NCBI GenBank assembly: GCA_021442155.1
Contig: JAKCPB010000336.1
Location: 22,367-86,366, forward strand
From: Cymbidium sinense
Lineage: Eukaryota > Streptophyta > Magnoliopsida > Asparagales > Orchidaceae
Direction: 5' to 3'
Length of the DNA: 64,000 bases
Positions 1 to 12,287 of the stretch are shown piece after piece. The translations under genes and the position numbers were made by a program. Below the pieces are notes generated by a model. It worked only from the letters and a program-made list of their open reading frames with translations. It ran no database searches and was not told the origin of the DNA. How positions within the stretch are numbered: the stretch's first letter is position 1; each line of letters opens with the position of its first letter.

Positions 1-880
1 AGAAGCATTGCAAAAAATAATGAAATCATCTACAAAACTTAAGTGGGAAATAGGAAGACCACCAAGAGTTCTGTAGTACATACTAGGATTGTTTAAAAAT
101 AACTCATTGATGCTCATAGATAAGTACTCAATAACAATAATAAATAAAGTAGGAGATAAAGGATCCCCTTATCTTAAGCCATGGGAAGAAGGAAAGAAGA
201 CCAAAGCTTCCCTATTAAGAAAAATAAAAAACCAGGCATTCTTAATACAATTTTTAATAAGAAAAGTAAATTTATCAGAAAACCCAAATAAATTCAGAAT
301 ATGGAAAAGGAAATTCGAAGAGATATTATCAAAAGCTTTGGTAATATCTAATTTAAAAAGAATGTTTCCACCTGTAGTCTTAGCATCTAAGTCATGAATT
401 AATTCCTGGGCAAGTAAAATGTTATCAGAAATAGACTTTTAAGAAAATTGGTTTGGTTGACATAGATAATCTTATGAAGTAAAGGACTAAGCCTGTTGAC
501 AAGAATTTTGGAAATTAGCTTATTGAAGAAGGTGCAAAAACTAATAGGTCTAAAATTACTCCAATAGTCTGGATTATATTTCTTAAGTATGAAAATAATA
601 GAAGTGCTAGAAAAATATCTAGGAGAAGGATTACCATTAAAAAAAATTGACCACATCCTCAATCAAATCATTTTTAATAATAAACCAACAAATTTGAAAA
701 AATTGAGAAGTAAAACCCTCCTGACCACCAACATAATCTATGTTCATGCTATTAAGAACTTTAAAAATTTCATCTTCATTAGGCATAATAGTAAGCAAAT
801 CATAGTCACCATTAGTAATAATAGAAGGAATCAAGTGCAATTTATAAATAGATTCATAGGAGAAACTCTTATTTAGCATA
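1..880 (-). pseudogene. LINE reverse transcriptase fragment (palm, with FVDD catalytic motif)
   Basis: The minus-strand translation gives recognisable RT blocks in order. The finger region (637-879) contains NEDEIFKVLNSMN followed by GQEGFTSQFFQICW. The next block (399-662) reads LPRYF-like, NPDYWSNFRPISFC and LINRLSPLLHKII-like text. A later block reads GLRGDPLSPTLFIIVIEYLS, where functional relatives usually have GLRQGDPLSP, so one Q appears to be lost. The segment ends at the window edge with LSFVDDFIIFCNA, the catalytic xxDD box in its FVDD form. Pieces lie in different frames and are separated by stops, so no active enzyme is made. In life such an RT primes cDNA synthesis on nicked target DNA. 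The assignment to plant L1-type LINEs is secure; the subfamily is not determined. Confidence 0.88.
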
Positions 881-1110
881 GTTCTAAAGTATTTAATAAC
901 TTAATCCTTAATATCATTATTCTCCATAATCCATTCTCCATTATAATCTTTAATTTTTTAATATTGTTTAAAGCTCTCTTTTTATTAACTAAAGCATGGA
1001 AATACCTAGTATTGCTATCACCATCTGCAATATGTTTACTAGCAGCTTTTTGATGCCAATAAGTCTCTTCCATATTTTGAAAATTAATAAGTTTATCTTT
1101 CACCTCAGTC
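873..1110 (-). pseudogene. LINE endonuclease-RT connecting region
   Basis: One minus-strand frame of 76 residues reads EETYWHQKAASKHIADGDSN and then TRYFHALVNKKRALNNI. This is the characteristic segment just upstream of the RT fingers in plant LINEs (usual form: W-x-Q-K-x-R-x-x-W-L-x-x-G-D-x-N-T-x-F-F-H). It joins the endonuclease remnant at higher coordinates to the RT at lower coordinates, which supports reading 1-3320 as one element. The frame ends in stops and is non-functional. Confidence 0.85.
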
Positions 1111-2035
1111 TAGTCCTTAATCTTAGAAGGATCGGACATAATAGAGACCTCAAGATCACAAACCAAATTTTTCCATATCTTTGATATTAGCAAGGATTTT
1201 AAAATAATGCTTATTCCACCAACCCAATTTTTCTTAAGTCTTTTAAGCTTAAACCAAAGTCTATTCATCCCCATAATCAATTATCGATGTAAAGAACTTT
1301 CAATTGTAACCAACATTAAAAAAAATCACTATGTGTGAATCCACATGTTCTGAAATCTAAAAGGAGAGAGAATTTTTAATCTATTAAAATATCTTTAATA
1401 AAAACTAAAATAGGAGAATTATCAAATAAGGTTCTGGTTAAATGATAGACATAAGTAATATGCCATTGGGTAATTCAATGAGTATTAAATAGAATCTGAT
1501 CCAACCTTTGTCAAAGTCTAGAGTTTTACCAAGTATAATTAGAACCTTTAAAAATAATTTCAACCAAATTATAATAAGGATCATATTAAAATTTTTTTCC
1601 ATGGAATGAATATTAGGACAGTAACCACCACTTCATTCAAAAGTGAATAAAATAGTGTTGGAATCACCACCAACAAACTAAAGTTTATTGATAGAGGTAG
1701 CAAAATTCCTCAAATTATCCCAAGGAAGATTTCTAATAGATCTAAGCCCAATACACAATAATCACCATAAGAGATTTGAGCAATGATAACTTGTTCAAAA
1801 TCATCAAGAATAGAAAAATCTACAAAGTTATTCCAAAAACACCAATTCTTATTACTGACATTAGAGAAAAATTTATTGAAACCGATCATTCTATCAACAT
1901 GGTTAATTTTGTTAGCATGAATAAGAGGCTGAAAAAATAAGTAAAGAAAATATGTATACGATAAAGATTTTAATAATTATGAATAGAGAGGGTAAATCCC
2001 TCTAACATTCCAAATAATAAAATTAAACATAAAGA
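1110..2035 (-). pseudogene. LINE apurinic/apyrimidinic-type endonuclease remnant
   Basis: The minus strand opens with FNFIIWNVRGI, the usual N-terminal block of plant LINE endonucleases (W-N-x-R-G). It continues with NHVDRMIGFNKFFSNVSNKN and WNNFVDFSILDDFEQVIIAQ. A broken frame then gives a VGGDSNTILF-like box, corresponding to the conserved GDFN motif near the active site. Several stops and at least one frameshift separate these blocks. The part nearer 1110-1560 is badly decayed and only scattered similarity remains. In an intact element this domain nicks the chromosomal target to start reverse transcription. Confidence 0.78.
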
Positions 2036-2060
2036 ATAAAAGGGTTTAAGAAAAGGTTAA

Positions 2061-3110
2061 TTAGAGGAGAGGGAGGTTTGGCGATCTAGTGTTTCTTAGC
2101 AATTTGGGAGGAATTTTTAACATTTTTCTCTTTTTTAGCATGATAAGTTTGGAAACCATTTTCTTATCTCCTATAATCATCATCTGAGAAGGATTTAGCA
2201 ACATTAGTCTTAGATTTAGGAAAAATCTCCAGATTAGAAATGAGTTCTCCTTCTTCCAAGACATTAGAATTTATTAAAGCCAAATGAGCATCAGAATAAG
2301 AGAGGGAAAGATTTATTAAGAGGCAAGTGTGAACACCAATCCCTTCCTCTTCATGACCTAAATTATTAGACAAAGCCAAATCTTTATGAGAATTTAAATA
2401 ATCCCAGGAAAATAGAATCAATTTTTTCAACCTCATTATCATGAGGTATTAAAGGCATATTCTCCATTGAATTTGAATAATGCATAACATTATTATCCTC
2501 ATTTATATTCTCAATCAAAGCTTCATTTTCATCAATCAAAGCTGGTAAGAATGTTGGGATTGAATCGGAGGAAATAGAATAATCATCTAAAAGTTAAAAA
2601 AAAACTATTATTGTTCACATTAGAAGCCTTCAATTATGCAAAAAATGTAAGAGGTAAAATAGCCTTATTAGGAACATTCAAAAATTCCATTGCTTCTAAA
2701 GTAGCTTTTTGATATTTAACAGTGATTGGACTAGGGTTAGGAATTAAAGTTTCCTTAATAGGGATTTTATGTTTTAGGTGAGGACGATGAATGAAACATT
2801 TAGAATTATCATGCCCATGGATTTTGCAATGAGAACAAAAGATAGGGAGATTTTCAAATTCAAATCTTTGCATATAACCATAATTTTTAGATCCCAACTA
2901 GATTTTTTTTGGGTGTTTCTTGGTAATGTCCAATTCAACATCTAACCACTAAGGATGAGATTTTGTAGTTATTACGATCAATTTACAACGACCAAATAAA
3001 GCACCACAAAAAATGGAATTGAAGCTAATGAAAGGAATTTTGCATATTGGAGAGAAATCTAAAGCACGTCTCATTTTGAATGATTTCAAAAGTCAAAGCC
3101 AAGTTAGTTG
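2061..3110 (-). pseudogene. LINE ORF1 C-terminal region with CCHC zinc knuckle
   Basis: The clearest part is 2634-2897, a minus-strand frame reading LGSKNYGYMQRFEFENLPIF followed by CSHCKIHGHDNSKC, a perfect C-x2-C-x4-H-x4-C zinc knuckle of the type that follows the DUF4283 domain in plant LINE ORF1 proteins. Upstream (about 2900-3110) are decayed remains of DUF4283, such as ICKIPFISFNSIFCGALFGR and LDVELDITKKHPKKI, ended by a stop just before the knuckle segment. Downstream, 2061-2600 translates into a low-similarity acidic and serine-rich tail, as is usual for the variable C-terminus. ORF1 proteins bind the element RNA. The same region occurs in the second copy at 21251-22048, which supports the reading. 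Confidence 0.85.
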
Positions 3111-3320
3111 ATTCTAGTAGGATCCATAGGATCCTTTGGTTTTCCCTAAGGAATCATCGGAGAAGATGCTAGGCCACGGTGTCACTCTAATGAAGACAAG
3201 AAATAGGCTAGCACTCAATGATTTAAGAAATAATCTAGTGAGAATGAAATAAAATATTTAGCAAGTAGCGGCCATAAAGCTAAAATGAAAGGAAAGGAAA
3301 TCTGAAACACATGATGAGCA

Positions 3321-4567
3321 ACAATTTTTTGGTTTTAGGTTTTGGTTTAAGGTTTAGGATTCATTTGGTTTAGGGTTTATGTTAAGTTTAGGTTTATGTT
3401 TAGGTTTAGGTTTAGGTTTAAGTTTAGTTTAGGTTAAGGTTTATAGGTTTAGGTTTAGGTTTATATTTAGGTTTAATTTAGGTTTAGGGTTTTGATTTAG
3501 GAGTTTAAGTTTAGGAGTTTAAGTTTAGGGGTTTAGTTTAGTTTAAGGTTTAAGTTTAAAGTTTAGGTTTTATTAGTTTAAATTTAGTTTAGGTTTAAGT
3601 TTAGTTAAGTTAAGGATTTAGATTTAGGTTTATTTAGTAGGGTTAGTTGGGTTTAAGTTTAATTTAGTTTAAGTTTAGGTTTAGGTTTAGGATTAAGTTT
3701 AGTTGGGTTAAGTGTTTAGTTTAGAGTTAGTTTAGGTTTAAGTTTAAATTTATTTAGTTAGTGATTTAATTAGGTTTAAATTTAAGTTTAGTTTAAGTTT
3801 AGTTAGGAGTTTAAATTTAGGTTTAAGTTATTTAAGTTAAAGTTTAAGTTTAGATTTAAGTTATTTAAGTTTAAATTTAGGTTTAAGTTTAGTTTAAATT
3901 TTGTTTAAATTTAAATTTAGTTGATTTTTTAGTTTAGGATTTAAGTTTAGGTTTAATTTAGGATTTGATTTTAATTTAAGTTTAGGTTTAAGTTTAATTT
4001 AGTTTAGGTTTAGTTTAGTTTAATTTTTATTTAGTTTAAATTTATATTTAAATTTAGGTTTAGGTTTAAGTTTAGGTTTAATTTAGGTTAGTGTTTAGTT
4101 TAAGTTTAAGTTTAGGGTTTAGAGTTTAAGTTTAAGTTTAGTTTAGGAGTTTAATTAAGTTTAGGTTTAGGTTAGGTTTATAGTTTAAAGTTTAGGGTTT
4201 AAGTTTTTTAGGTTTAGGGTTTAGAGTTTAAGTTTAGAGTTGGTTTAGTTTAGGTTTAGGTTTAAGTTTAGAGTTTAGGGTTTATTTTTAGTTTAGGTTT
4301 AGGTTTATTAGTTTAGAGTTTAGTTTTTAGTTATTTAAGGTTTAGGGTTTAGGGTTTAGGGTTTTAGGTTGTACATTTTAGGTTTAGTTTATGATTTAGG
4401 GTTTTAGGTTTAAGGTTTGGGTTTAGGGTTTAGGTTTATGGTTTAGTTTAGGGTTTTAGGGTTTAGTGTTTATGGTTTATGATTTTTAGGGTTTAGGGTT
4501 TAGGGTTTAGGTTTTTGGTTTAAGGTTTAGGTTTTAGTTTAGGGGTTAAGTTTTATGGTTTTTTTTA
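3321..4567 (+). repeat. Degenerate telomere-like array (TTTAGG/TTTAAG variants, then TTTAGGG)
   Basis: There is no gene here. The block is built from TTTAGG, TTTAAG and TTTAGT units of variable length with almost no C on the + strand. Nearest the LINE the units are mostly TTTAAG/TTTAGG; near 4330-4560 they become closer to canonical TTTAGGG. It abuts the LINE at about 3320 and the first GR-RBP fragment at 4568. It reads as strongly decayed plant telomere repeat rather than as a functional telomere. Confidence 0.9.
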
Positions 4568-4958
4568 AAATAGAACAAATTCATATTAACATTTCTTCTT
4601 TTTGATTTCAACATCCTATTAGTGCACCAAGTTTTTTAAGAAACAAGCGATGACATGGATCAAAAATGAGCACGCATAAAGCAAATCAAAACCTAGATAA
4701 CTAGAACTATCTCTAGAATAGTTCCATAGTGATTAGATTGGTCATTCTTTAATTTCTCTGCATGAACCACCACTCAGTAGGATCTGCCATTATATCTCAT
4801 CCCTATGCGGCTATTACCTTTCATCCTCCTCTATAACCTACTTCCACCACCTCCATATCCACCAACACCTCTAGATCCCCAACCATTATGATAAGCACTC
4901 TCTGTTTGCCTCCTTCTAAATCTAGGCAAATTAACAATGTTCGTCAAGGTTACGCCCA
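4568..4958 (-). pseudogene. GR-RBP C-terminal fragment, copy 1 (most degenerate)
   Basis: This is the first of fifteen copies of the same unit and is recognised by its 3' UTR landmarks on the + strand: AACATTTCTTCTTTTTGATT, GAGCACGCATAAAGCAAAT and AACCTAGATAACTAGAAC. The glycine-rich region is still visible as CCACCTCCATATCCACC. Many substitutions and small deletions destroy the frame, including the GGSDGNWRN terminus that better copies keep. It ends in GCCCATTAGGGTTTAGG, joining the matrix at the same gene position as the other copies. Confidence 0.8.
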
Positions 4959-6414
4959 TTAGGGTTTAGGTTTAGGTTTTGGTTTATTACATTTTTAGGT
5001 TTAGGTTTATTTTTTTTATTAATTTAGTTTCTTCAGGTTTAGGTTTAGGGTTTAGGATTTAGGGTTAGTGTTTAGGGTATAGGATTTAGGGTTTAGGGTA
5101 TAGGGTATAAGGTTTAGGGTGTAGGGTTTTAGGGTTTAGGGTTTAGGGTTAGAGTTTAGGGCAGTTTAGTGAGTTTAGGTTTAGTGTTTAGGCTTTAGTT
5201 TAGTTTAGGGTTTAGGTTTAGGGTTTAGGGTTTAGGTTAGTTTAGGTTTAGTTTAGGTTTAGGTTGGGTTTTAGGTTTAGGTAGGGTTTAGTTAGGGTTA
5301 GTTAGGGTTTATAGTTTAGGTTATTTGGTTTAGTTTTAGGGTTTAGGGTTTAGGTTTTAGGGCTTAGGGTTTAGGTTTAGGGTTTAGGGTTTAGGGTTTA
5401 GGTTTAAGTTTTAGGGTTTAAAGGTTATGGTTTAGGGTTTAGGGTTTAGGATTGAGTTTAGGTTTTTTTTAAATTTTTTTTATTTTTTTTTAAATTAAGT
5501 AAAGAGGTAAGTTTGTTTATTTAGTTTATTTTTTATTTATTTTAGTTTATTTTATTTTCCATTTTTATTTAGGTTCAATTTTATTTTTATTCAGTTTAAC
5601 TTATTTATTTTAGGATTATTTATTTTAGTTTAGGTTTTTTATGTATTTTATTTTTTAGGTTTAAGTTTAAGTTAGGTTTATTTTTAAGTTTAATTTTATT
5701 TTTATTTTCTTTTTTAGTTTTAGGTTTTATTTTTTATTTTTATGTTTAGCTTTAGGTTTTTATTTTGTTTTTTTAAGTTGAGATTTTAGGGTTTTATTTT
5801 CAGTTTGTTTTAGGTTTTATTTTTTAGTTTAGGTGTAGGTTTATTTCTAGTTTATTTTATTTTATTTAGTTTAGGTTTAGTTTATTTTAGGTTTAGGTTT
5901 GATTTATTTTATTTTAGTTGATTTTAGTTTAGGTTTAGGTTTATTTTATTTATATTTTAGGTTTATGCATTTTTTAGTTTAGGGTTTAGGTTTTATTTTT
6001 ATTAATTTTCACATTTTATTTTTAGGTTTTATTTTAATTATTATTTGATTTTATTTTAGGTTTATTTTATTTTTATTTAGGTTTTTTATTTTTTTACTTT
6101 AGTTTAGGTTTTTATTTATTTTATTTTAGTTTTATTTTTATTTTCTATTTTATTTTATTTTTTAGGTTTAGATTTAGTTTATTATTTTATATTATTATCT
6201 TATTTTGGTTTATGTTTATTTATTTATTTTATTCTTAGGTTTTATTTAGTTTAGGTTTAGGTTTTTAGCTTTTTAGGGTTTAGGGTTTAGGGTTTAGAGT
6301 TAGTTTTGGGTTTAGGGTTTAGAGTTTAGGGTATAGGGTCTAGGGTTTAGGGTTTTACGATTTAGGGTTTAGGGTTTAGGTTTTTTTGAGTTTAGGGTTT
6401 AGGATTTTTGGTTT
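4959..6414 (+). repeat. Telomere-like matrix: TTTAGGG array plus T-rich anchor segment
   Basis: About 4960-5460 is TTTAGGG-like (with TTTAGTTTAGG variants). At about 5485 the anchor AAATTAAGTAAAGAGGTAAG begins a T-rich segment of TTTTA/TTTATTTT/TTTAGG units lasting to about 6260. That segment closes with the boundary phrase TTTTTAGCTTTTTAGGG, followed by a short TTTAGGG run into the next GR-RBP copy. This arrangement (array, anchor, T-rich body, closing phrase, array) is the basic matrix monomer seen through the window. There are no genes. Confidence 0.88.
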
Positions 6415-6420
6415 TTTTAA

Positions 6421-6855
6421 GAGAACTAATTCAAATTCAACATTTCTTCTTTTTGATTTCATCAACCAAGTAAAACACCATGTTTTTGAAGACACAAGGA
6501 ATAATATAAATAAGAAATAAGCATGTATAGAGCAAATCAAAACCATAGATAACTAGAACCATTTCTACTATAAAGACACAATTTGATAAGCAGTAGATCA
6601 TTGATTCTTGGTTCTCTAATTCCCATGAACCACCAGTCTCTAGTAGCGGGATCCATTATAATTCATGATCTCTCCCTCACCACCACCATGGGTGTAACCT
6701 TCTTTGCTCCTCCGCCTCCATAACCACTTCCACCACCTCCATATCCACCGGCCTCCATCTCCCACCATTTGGTAACTGCACCTTAGCCTTCATCACCGGA
6801 TCTAGGCGCACGGTTGATGGTGATGTTCCTACTATCAAAGTTCTATACATTCTTA
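6421..6855 (-). pseudogene. GR-RBP C-terminal fragment, copy 2
   Basis: The 3' UTR block (CAACATTTCTTCTTTTTGAT onward), an AACCACCAGTCT...TAGCGGGATCC stretch covering the end of the protein, and the GCCACCACC-type glycine repeats are all present on the + strand in the order expected for the reverse complement. Glycine codons occur in several frames because small indels interrupt the reading frame. The join to the matrix is CATTCTTAAGGTTTAGG. The start of copy 1 lies 1853 bases away, which is one full GR-RBP plus matrix monomer. Confidence 0.85.
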
Positions 6856-9800
6856 AGGTTTAGGTTTAGGTTTTATTGTTTAAGTTACTATTTCAATTTA
6901 TTTAGTTACTTTAGGTTTACATTTAAGGTTTGGGGTTTAGGGTTTAGGGTTTAGGTTTAACGTTTAGGCTTTAAGGTTTAGGATTTAGGGTTTTAAGGTT
7001 TATGTTTTTTAGGTTTAGGGTTTAGGGTTTAAGGTTTAGTGTTTAGGTTTTAGGGTTTAAGGTTTTTAGGGTTTAGGGTTTAAGGTTTAGGTTTAGGTTT
7101 AAAGTTTAGGAGTTTTAGTATAAGGTTTAGTTTTAAGTTTATAGTTTAGGTTTAGTTTAGGGTTTAGGTTTAAGGTTTAGGGCATTTAGGTTTAGGTTGG
7201 TTTAAGGTTTAGGTTTAGGGTTTATATTTTTAGTTAGTTTAGTTTAGTTTTAAGTTTAGGGTTTAGTTTAGGGTTTAGGTTTAGTTTAGGGTTATAGTTT
7301 AGGATTTAGTGTTTAGGTTTATTAGTTTAGGTTTAGGGTTTAGGGTTTATGGTTAACATTTATTTTGTTTGGTTTAGTTTAGGGTTTAGTTTAGGATTTA
7401 GGTTTCTTTTAGGTTTATGGTTTAAGTTTAGTTTTTTTAAATTTAGAGTAGTTAGGTTTATTTTATTTTTATTTATTTTAGTTTATTTTATTTTTTATTT
7501 TATTTAGGTATTTTTTTTTATTTAATTTAATTTATTTATATTAGATTTATATATTTTAGTTTATTTTTTAGATTTGAGTTTATTTTTTAGTTTAGTTTTA
7601 TTTTTATTTTATTTTTTAGGTATAGGTTTTGTTTTATATTATTAGGTTTAGGTTTAGGTTTTATTTTATTTTTTTAGGTTTAGGTTTATGTTGTTATTTT
7701 TGGTTTATTTTTTGGTTTTATTTTTAGTTTAGGTTTAGGTTTATTTTAGTTTATTTTATTTTATTTGGTTTAGGTTTAGGTTTAGGTTTAGTTTATTTTA
7801 GGTTTAGGTTTTATTTATTTTAGTTTAGTTTTTTTTTGTATAGGTTTAGGTTTATTTTATTTTGTTTATTTTATTTTTATTTTATGTTTAGGTTTTTTGT
7901 TTAGTTTAGGGTTTAAGTGTTGTTTTTTATTTCTTTTTTATTTTTTAGGGTTAGGCTTTTATTTAATTTTTTTTATCTTAGGTTTATTTTATTTTATTTT
8001 TTATTTTAGGTTTAGTTTTTTATTTATTTTTTTTTTTTTAGGTTTATTTTTTTTTTTTTAGGTTTTATTTATTTTATTTTAGTTTAGTTTTATTTTTTAT
8101 TTTATTATATTTCTAGGTTTAGGTTTAGGTTTAGATTTTAGTTTAGGTTTTTAGTTTATTTTATTTTAATTTTTTTAATTTAGGTTTATGGTTTTTGGTT
8201 TAGGGTTTTAGGCTTTAGGGTTTAGTGTTTAGGATTTAGGGTTTAGTGTGTAGTGTTTAGGGTTTAAGGTTTAGGTTTTAGGTTTAGAGTTTATGTTTTA
8301 GCTTATAGTTTAGGGTTTAGGGTTTAAGGTTTTTTCTTAACAGAGTCTATGGTTTAGGGTTTAGAGTTTTAGGATTTAGGGTTTACAATTTAGGGCTTAG
8401 AGTTAAGGGTTTTAGGGTTAAGGGTTTAGGGTTAGTTTTAGGGTTAGGGTTTTTTTATCTTTTTATTTTATTATTATTTTTTTAAATTAAGTAAACTGAT
8501 AGGTTTAGGTTTATTTAGTTTATTTAATTTTTTATTTTTATTTTTATTTAGTTTACTTTTGGTTTATTTTAGTATATTTTTAAGTTTAGTTTTAGGTTTA
8601 GGTTTATTTTTTAGTTTAGTTTTATTTTATTTTATTTTTTTTTAGGTTTAGGTTTATGTTTTATTTTTAGGTTTAGGTTTTTATTTTATTTTTTTAGGCT
8701 TAGGTTTTAAGTTTATACTTTAGGTTTTATTTTTTAGTTTAGGGTTTACGGTTTTTTTTATAAAAAAATTAACTAAAGTGATTAGTCTAGGTTTATTTCA
8801 TTTATTTTTTATTTATTTTAGTTTATTTTATTTTTTATTATTTAGGTTTATTTTATTTTTTTTATGTACTTTAGTTTATTTATATTTGGATTATTTATTT
8901 TAGATTAGGTTTTATTTTAGTTTATTATTTTTTAGGTTTATGTTTATTTTGTAGTTTAGTTTAATTTTATTTTATTTTTTAGGTTTAAGTTTTATTTTTT
9001 ATTATTAGATTTAGGTTAAGTTTGTATTTTTGATTTTAATTTTTTTTTTTTGGTTTAATTTTGGTTGTTATTTTAGGTTTATTTTAGGTTTTATTTTTTA
9101 GTTTAAGCTTAGTTTTATTTTTTTACTTTATTTCTTTTGATTTAATTTAAGTTTATGTTTAGGTTTAGTTTATTTTAGGTTTAGATTTAGTTTATTTTTG
9201 GTTTAGGTTTAGGTTTTATTTATTTTTAGTTTAGGTTTAGGTTTATTTTATTTTGTTTATTTTGTTTTTATTTTAGGTTTAGATTTTTTTTAATTTATGA
9301 TTTAGGTGTTATTTTTTATTTATTTTTAGGTTCATTTTTTAGGTTTAGGTTTTTATTTAGTTTATTTTATTTTTATTTTAGGTTTAGTTTTTTATTTTAT
9401 TTAGGTGTTTTATTTTCAGGTTTATTTGATTTTTTTGTTTAGTTTAGGTTTTTATTTATTTTATTTTAGTCTAGTATTTATTTTCTATTTTACTTTATCT
9501 TTAGGTTTTGGTTTAGGTTTAGTTTTAGGTTTAGGTTTAGGTTTAGGTTTTAGGGTTTAGGGTTTACGGTTTAGGTTCAGAGTTTAGGGTTTAGGGTTTA
9601 GTGTTTAAGGTTTAAGGTTTTTAATGTTTAGGGTTAAGGGTTTAGGTTTTAGGTTTAGGGTTTAGGTTTTAATTTAGGGTTTAGGGTTTAAGGTTTAAAG
9701 TTTAGGGTCTAAAGTTTCTTTAACAAAATTTAGGGTTAGGGTTTAGGGTTTTATGGTTTACTGTTTAGGATTTATGCAAAGGTTTAGGGTTTTAGGGTTT

Positions 9801-12285
9801 AGAGTTTAGAGTTTAGGGTTGCAAATTTAAGGCTTAAAGTCTAGGGTTTAGGGTTGCAGGTTTAAGGCTTAGGGTTTAAGGTTTAGGGTTAGGGTTTTCT
9901 ATATTTCTTACCTATTTTTATTTTTTTAAATTAAATAAATTGGTAGGTTTTGGTTTATATAATTTGTTTATTATTTATTTTAGTTTATTTTATTTTTTAT
10001 TTTTTTTTAAATTTATTTTTATTTATGTTTAGTTTATATTATTTAGTTTAGTTTATGTTTTTATTTTAGTTTATTTTTTAGGTCTAGGTTTAGGTTTAGA
10101 TTTATTTTTTAATTTAGATTATTTTATTTTATTTTAGGTTTTGGTTATATTTTTTATTTTTAGGTTTAGGTTTAGGTTCTTATTTTATTTTATTTTTGTT
10201 TAAGTTTTAGGTGTTTATTTTAGGTTTATTTTTGGGTTTTATTTTTTAGTTTATGGTTTAGAGTTTCTTTTTAAATGATTAAATCTATAGGTTTGGGTTT
10301 ATTTAGCTTATTTTTTATTTTTATTTAGGTTTATTTTTATTTTTTTAGTTTGGTTTATTTATATTTGGTTTATTTATAATAGTTTAAGTTTTTTTTAAAG
10401 ATTATCTTTTAAGATTAGGTTTAGGTTTAGGTTTATTTTGTAATGTAGTTTTATTTTTATTTTATTCTTTAGGTTTAGGTTTTACGTTGATATTTTCGGT
10501 TTTTTTAGGTTTTATTTTTTAGTTTAGGCTTAAGTTTATTCTTAGTTTATTTTATTTTATTTAGTTTATTTTAATTTAGGTTTAGTTTATTTTATTTTAT
10601 TTGTTTTTTTTATTTTAGGTTTAGGTTTTTTTTAGTTTATGGTTTAGGTGTTATTTTTTATTTATTTTTTAGGTTTTATGTTTAATTTTAATTTTTAGGT
10701 CGAGGTTTTTATTTAGTTTTTATTTTATTTTATCTTAGGTTTATTTTATTTTTATTTTAGGCCTAGTTTTTATTTTACTTAGGTTTTTATTTTTATGTTT
10801 AATTTATTTATTAATTTAGTTTTGGTTTTTATTTATTCTATTTTAGTTTAATCTTTATTTTCTATTTTATTTTATTTTTAGGTTTAGGTTTTTATATTAT
10901 ATTATTTTATTTTCTTATTTAGGTTTAAGTTTTAGGGCTTAGGGTTTAGGGTTTATGGTTTAGTGTTTTAAGATTTAGTGTTTAGGGTTTAAGTTTTAGA
11001 GTTTAGTGTTTAGGGTTTAGGGTATTTAGGGTTTAGGGTTTATTGTTTAGGTTTTAGGTTTAGGGTTTAGGTTTTAATTTAAGGTTTAGGCTTTAGGGTT
11101 TAAGTTTTTTTTTTAAATAGAGTTTAGGATTTGGGGTTTGGGGTTTAGGGTTTAAGTTTTAGAGTTAGGGTTTACGGTTTAGGGTTTAGCGTTTTAGGGT
11201 TTAGGGTTTAGGGTTTAGGTTTGTAGGTTTAGTGTTTAGGGTTTAGGGTTTAGGCTTTAGGGTTAACAATTTTTTTTAATTTTTTTAAAATTAAGTAAAA
11301 TGGTAGGTTTATTTTTATTTAGTTTACTTTTTATTTAGTTTAGTTTAATTTTAATTTTAACTTTTATTTAGTTATTTTATTTTATTTAATTTAGTTATGT
11401 TTTTATTTAAGTTTATTTTTAGGTTTAGGCTTATTTTTAGTTAGTTTAACTTTATTTTATTTTATAGGTTTAGGTTTTATTTTTTTGTTTTTTGGTTTAG
11501 GTTTAGGTTTTATTTTATTTTTTTTTAGGTTTAGGTTTTGGTCTTTATTTTAAGTTTATTTTAAGGTTTATTTTTTAGTTTGGTTTAAGTTTATTTTTAG
11601 TTTATTTTTTTTATTTAGTTTAGGCTTAGGTTTAGGTTTTATTTATTTTAGTTTAGTTTTTTTAAGTTTAGGTTTAGGTTTATTTTATTTTATTTATTTT
11701 ATTATTATTTTTGGTTTAGTTTTTTTAAGGGTTTAAGTTTTATTTTAAGGTTTATTTTTTCGGTTTAGGTTTTTTTTTATTTTAGGTTAATTTTATTTTT
11801 ATTTTACATTTAGTTTTTATTTTGTTTAAGTTTTTTATTCTTAGGTTTATTTTAATTTTTAGTTTAGTTTAGGTTTTAATTTAATTTATTTTATTTTATT
11901 TTTATTAGTTTATTTTATTTTATTTTAGGTTTAGGTTTTAGTTTAGGTTTTTATTTTATTATATTTTAATTTTGTTTAGGTTTTTTAATTTATTTTATTT
12001 TTAGGTTTTATTTAGTTTATGTTTAAGTTTTTAGGTTTTTACGGTTTAGGGTTCAGGGTTTAGGGTTTAGGTTTTAGGGTTTAGGGTTTAGGTTTGTAAG
12101 TTTTAGGGTTTAGGGATTAGGATTTATGGTTTAGGGTTTAAAGCTTAGGGTTTAGGGTTTACGGTTTAAGGTTTAGGGTTTAGGGTTTTAGTTTGGGTTT
12201 AGGGTTTACGGTTGTAGGTTTAAAGTTTAGGGTTCAGGGTTCAGGGTTTAGGTTCAAGTTTAGGGTTTAGGGATTTTGGCTTTTT
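6856..12285 (+). repeat. Telomere-like matrix, several monomers without GR-RBP
   Basis: This is 5.4 kb of alternating TTTAGGG-like stretches (about 6900-7430, 8190-8450, 9530-9900, 10920-11260, 12030-12280) and T-rich stretches. Anchor variants open T-rich segments at about 8493 (AATTAAGTAAACTGATAGG), 8765 (AATTAACTAAAGTGATTAG), 9930 (AAATTAAATAAATTGGTAGG), 10272 and 11290 (AATTAAGTAAAATGGTAGG). Spacing is irregular, so some monomers are shortened. The + strand has very little C. No coding potential is visible, and the T-rich open frames translate to Phe/Leu/Tyr runs only. Confidence 0.88.
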
Positions 12286-12287
12286 AT

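Larger units (their letters stand above)
1..3320 (-). mobile_element. Decayed L1-type LINE retrotransposon, cut by the left window edge
   Basis: Read on the minus strand, this block carries the parts of a plant non-LTR retrotransposon in the expected order: ORF1 C-terminal region with a CCHC zinc knuckle (about 3100-2634), apurinic-like endonuclease (about 2035-1110), linker, and reverse transcriptase (about 1100-1). It stops near 3320, where TTTAGG-type repeats begin, without a recognisable ORF1 start, so it is truncated or rearranged at its 5' side. The 3' half of the element (RT thumb, RNase H, tail) lies left of the window. Stops and frameshifts throughout make it a dead copy. Domain identity comes from motifs read by eye, and the limits are approximate to a few tens of bases. 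Confidence 0.88.

Noticed and set aside
1..3320. Pararetrovirus or LTR-retrotransposon origin for the RT and zinc knuckle
   Set aside because: Domain order (ORF1 zinc knuckle, endonuclease, RT with GLRxGDPLSP and FVDD boxes) is that of L1-type LINEs. There is no protease, integrase or movement-protein text.
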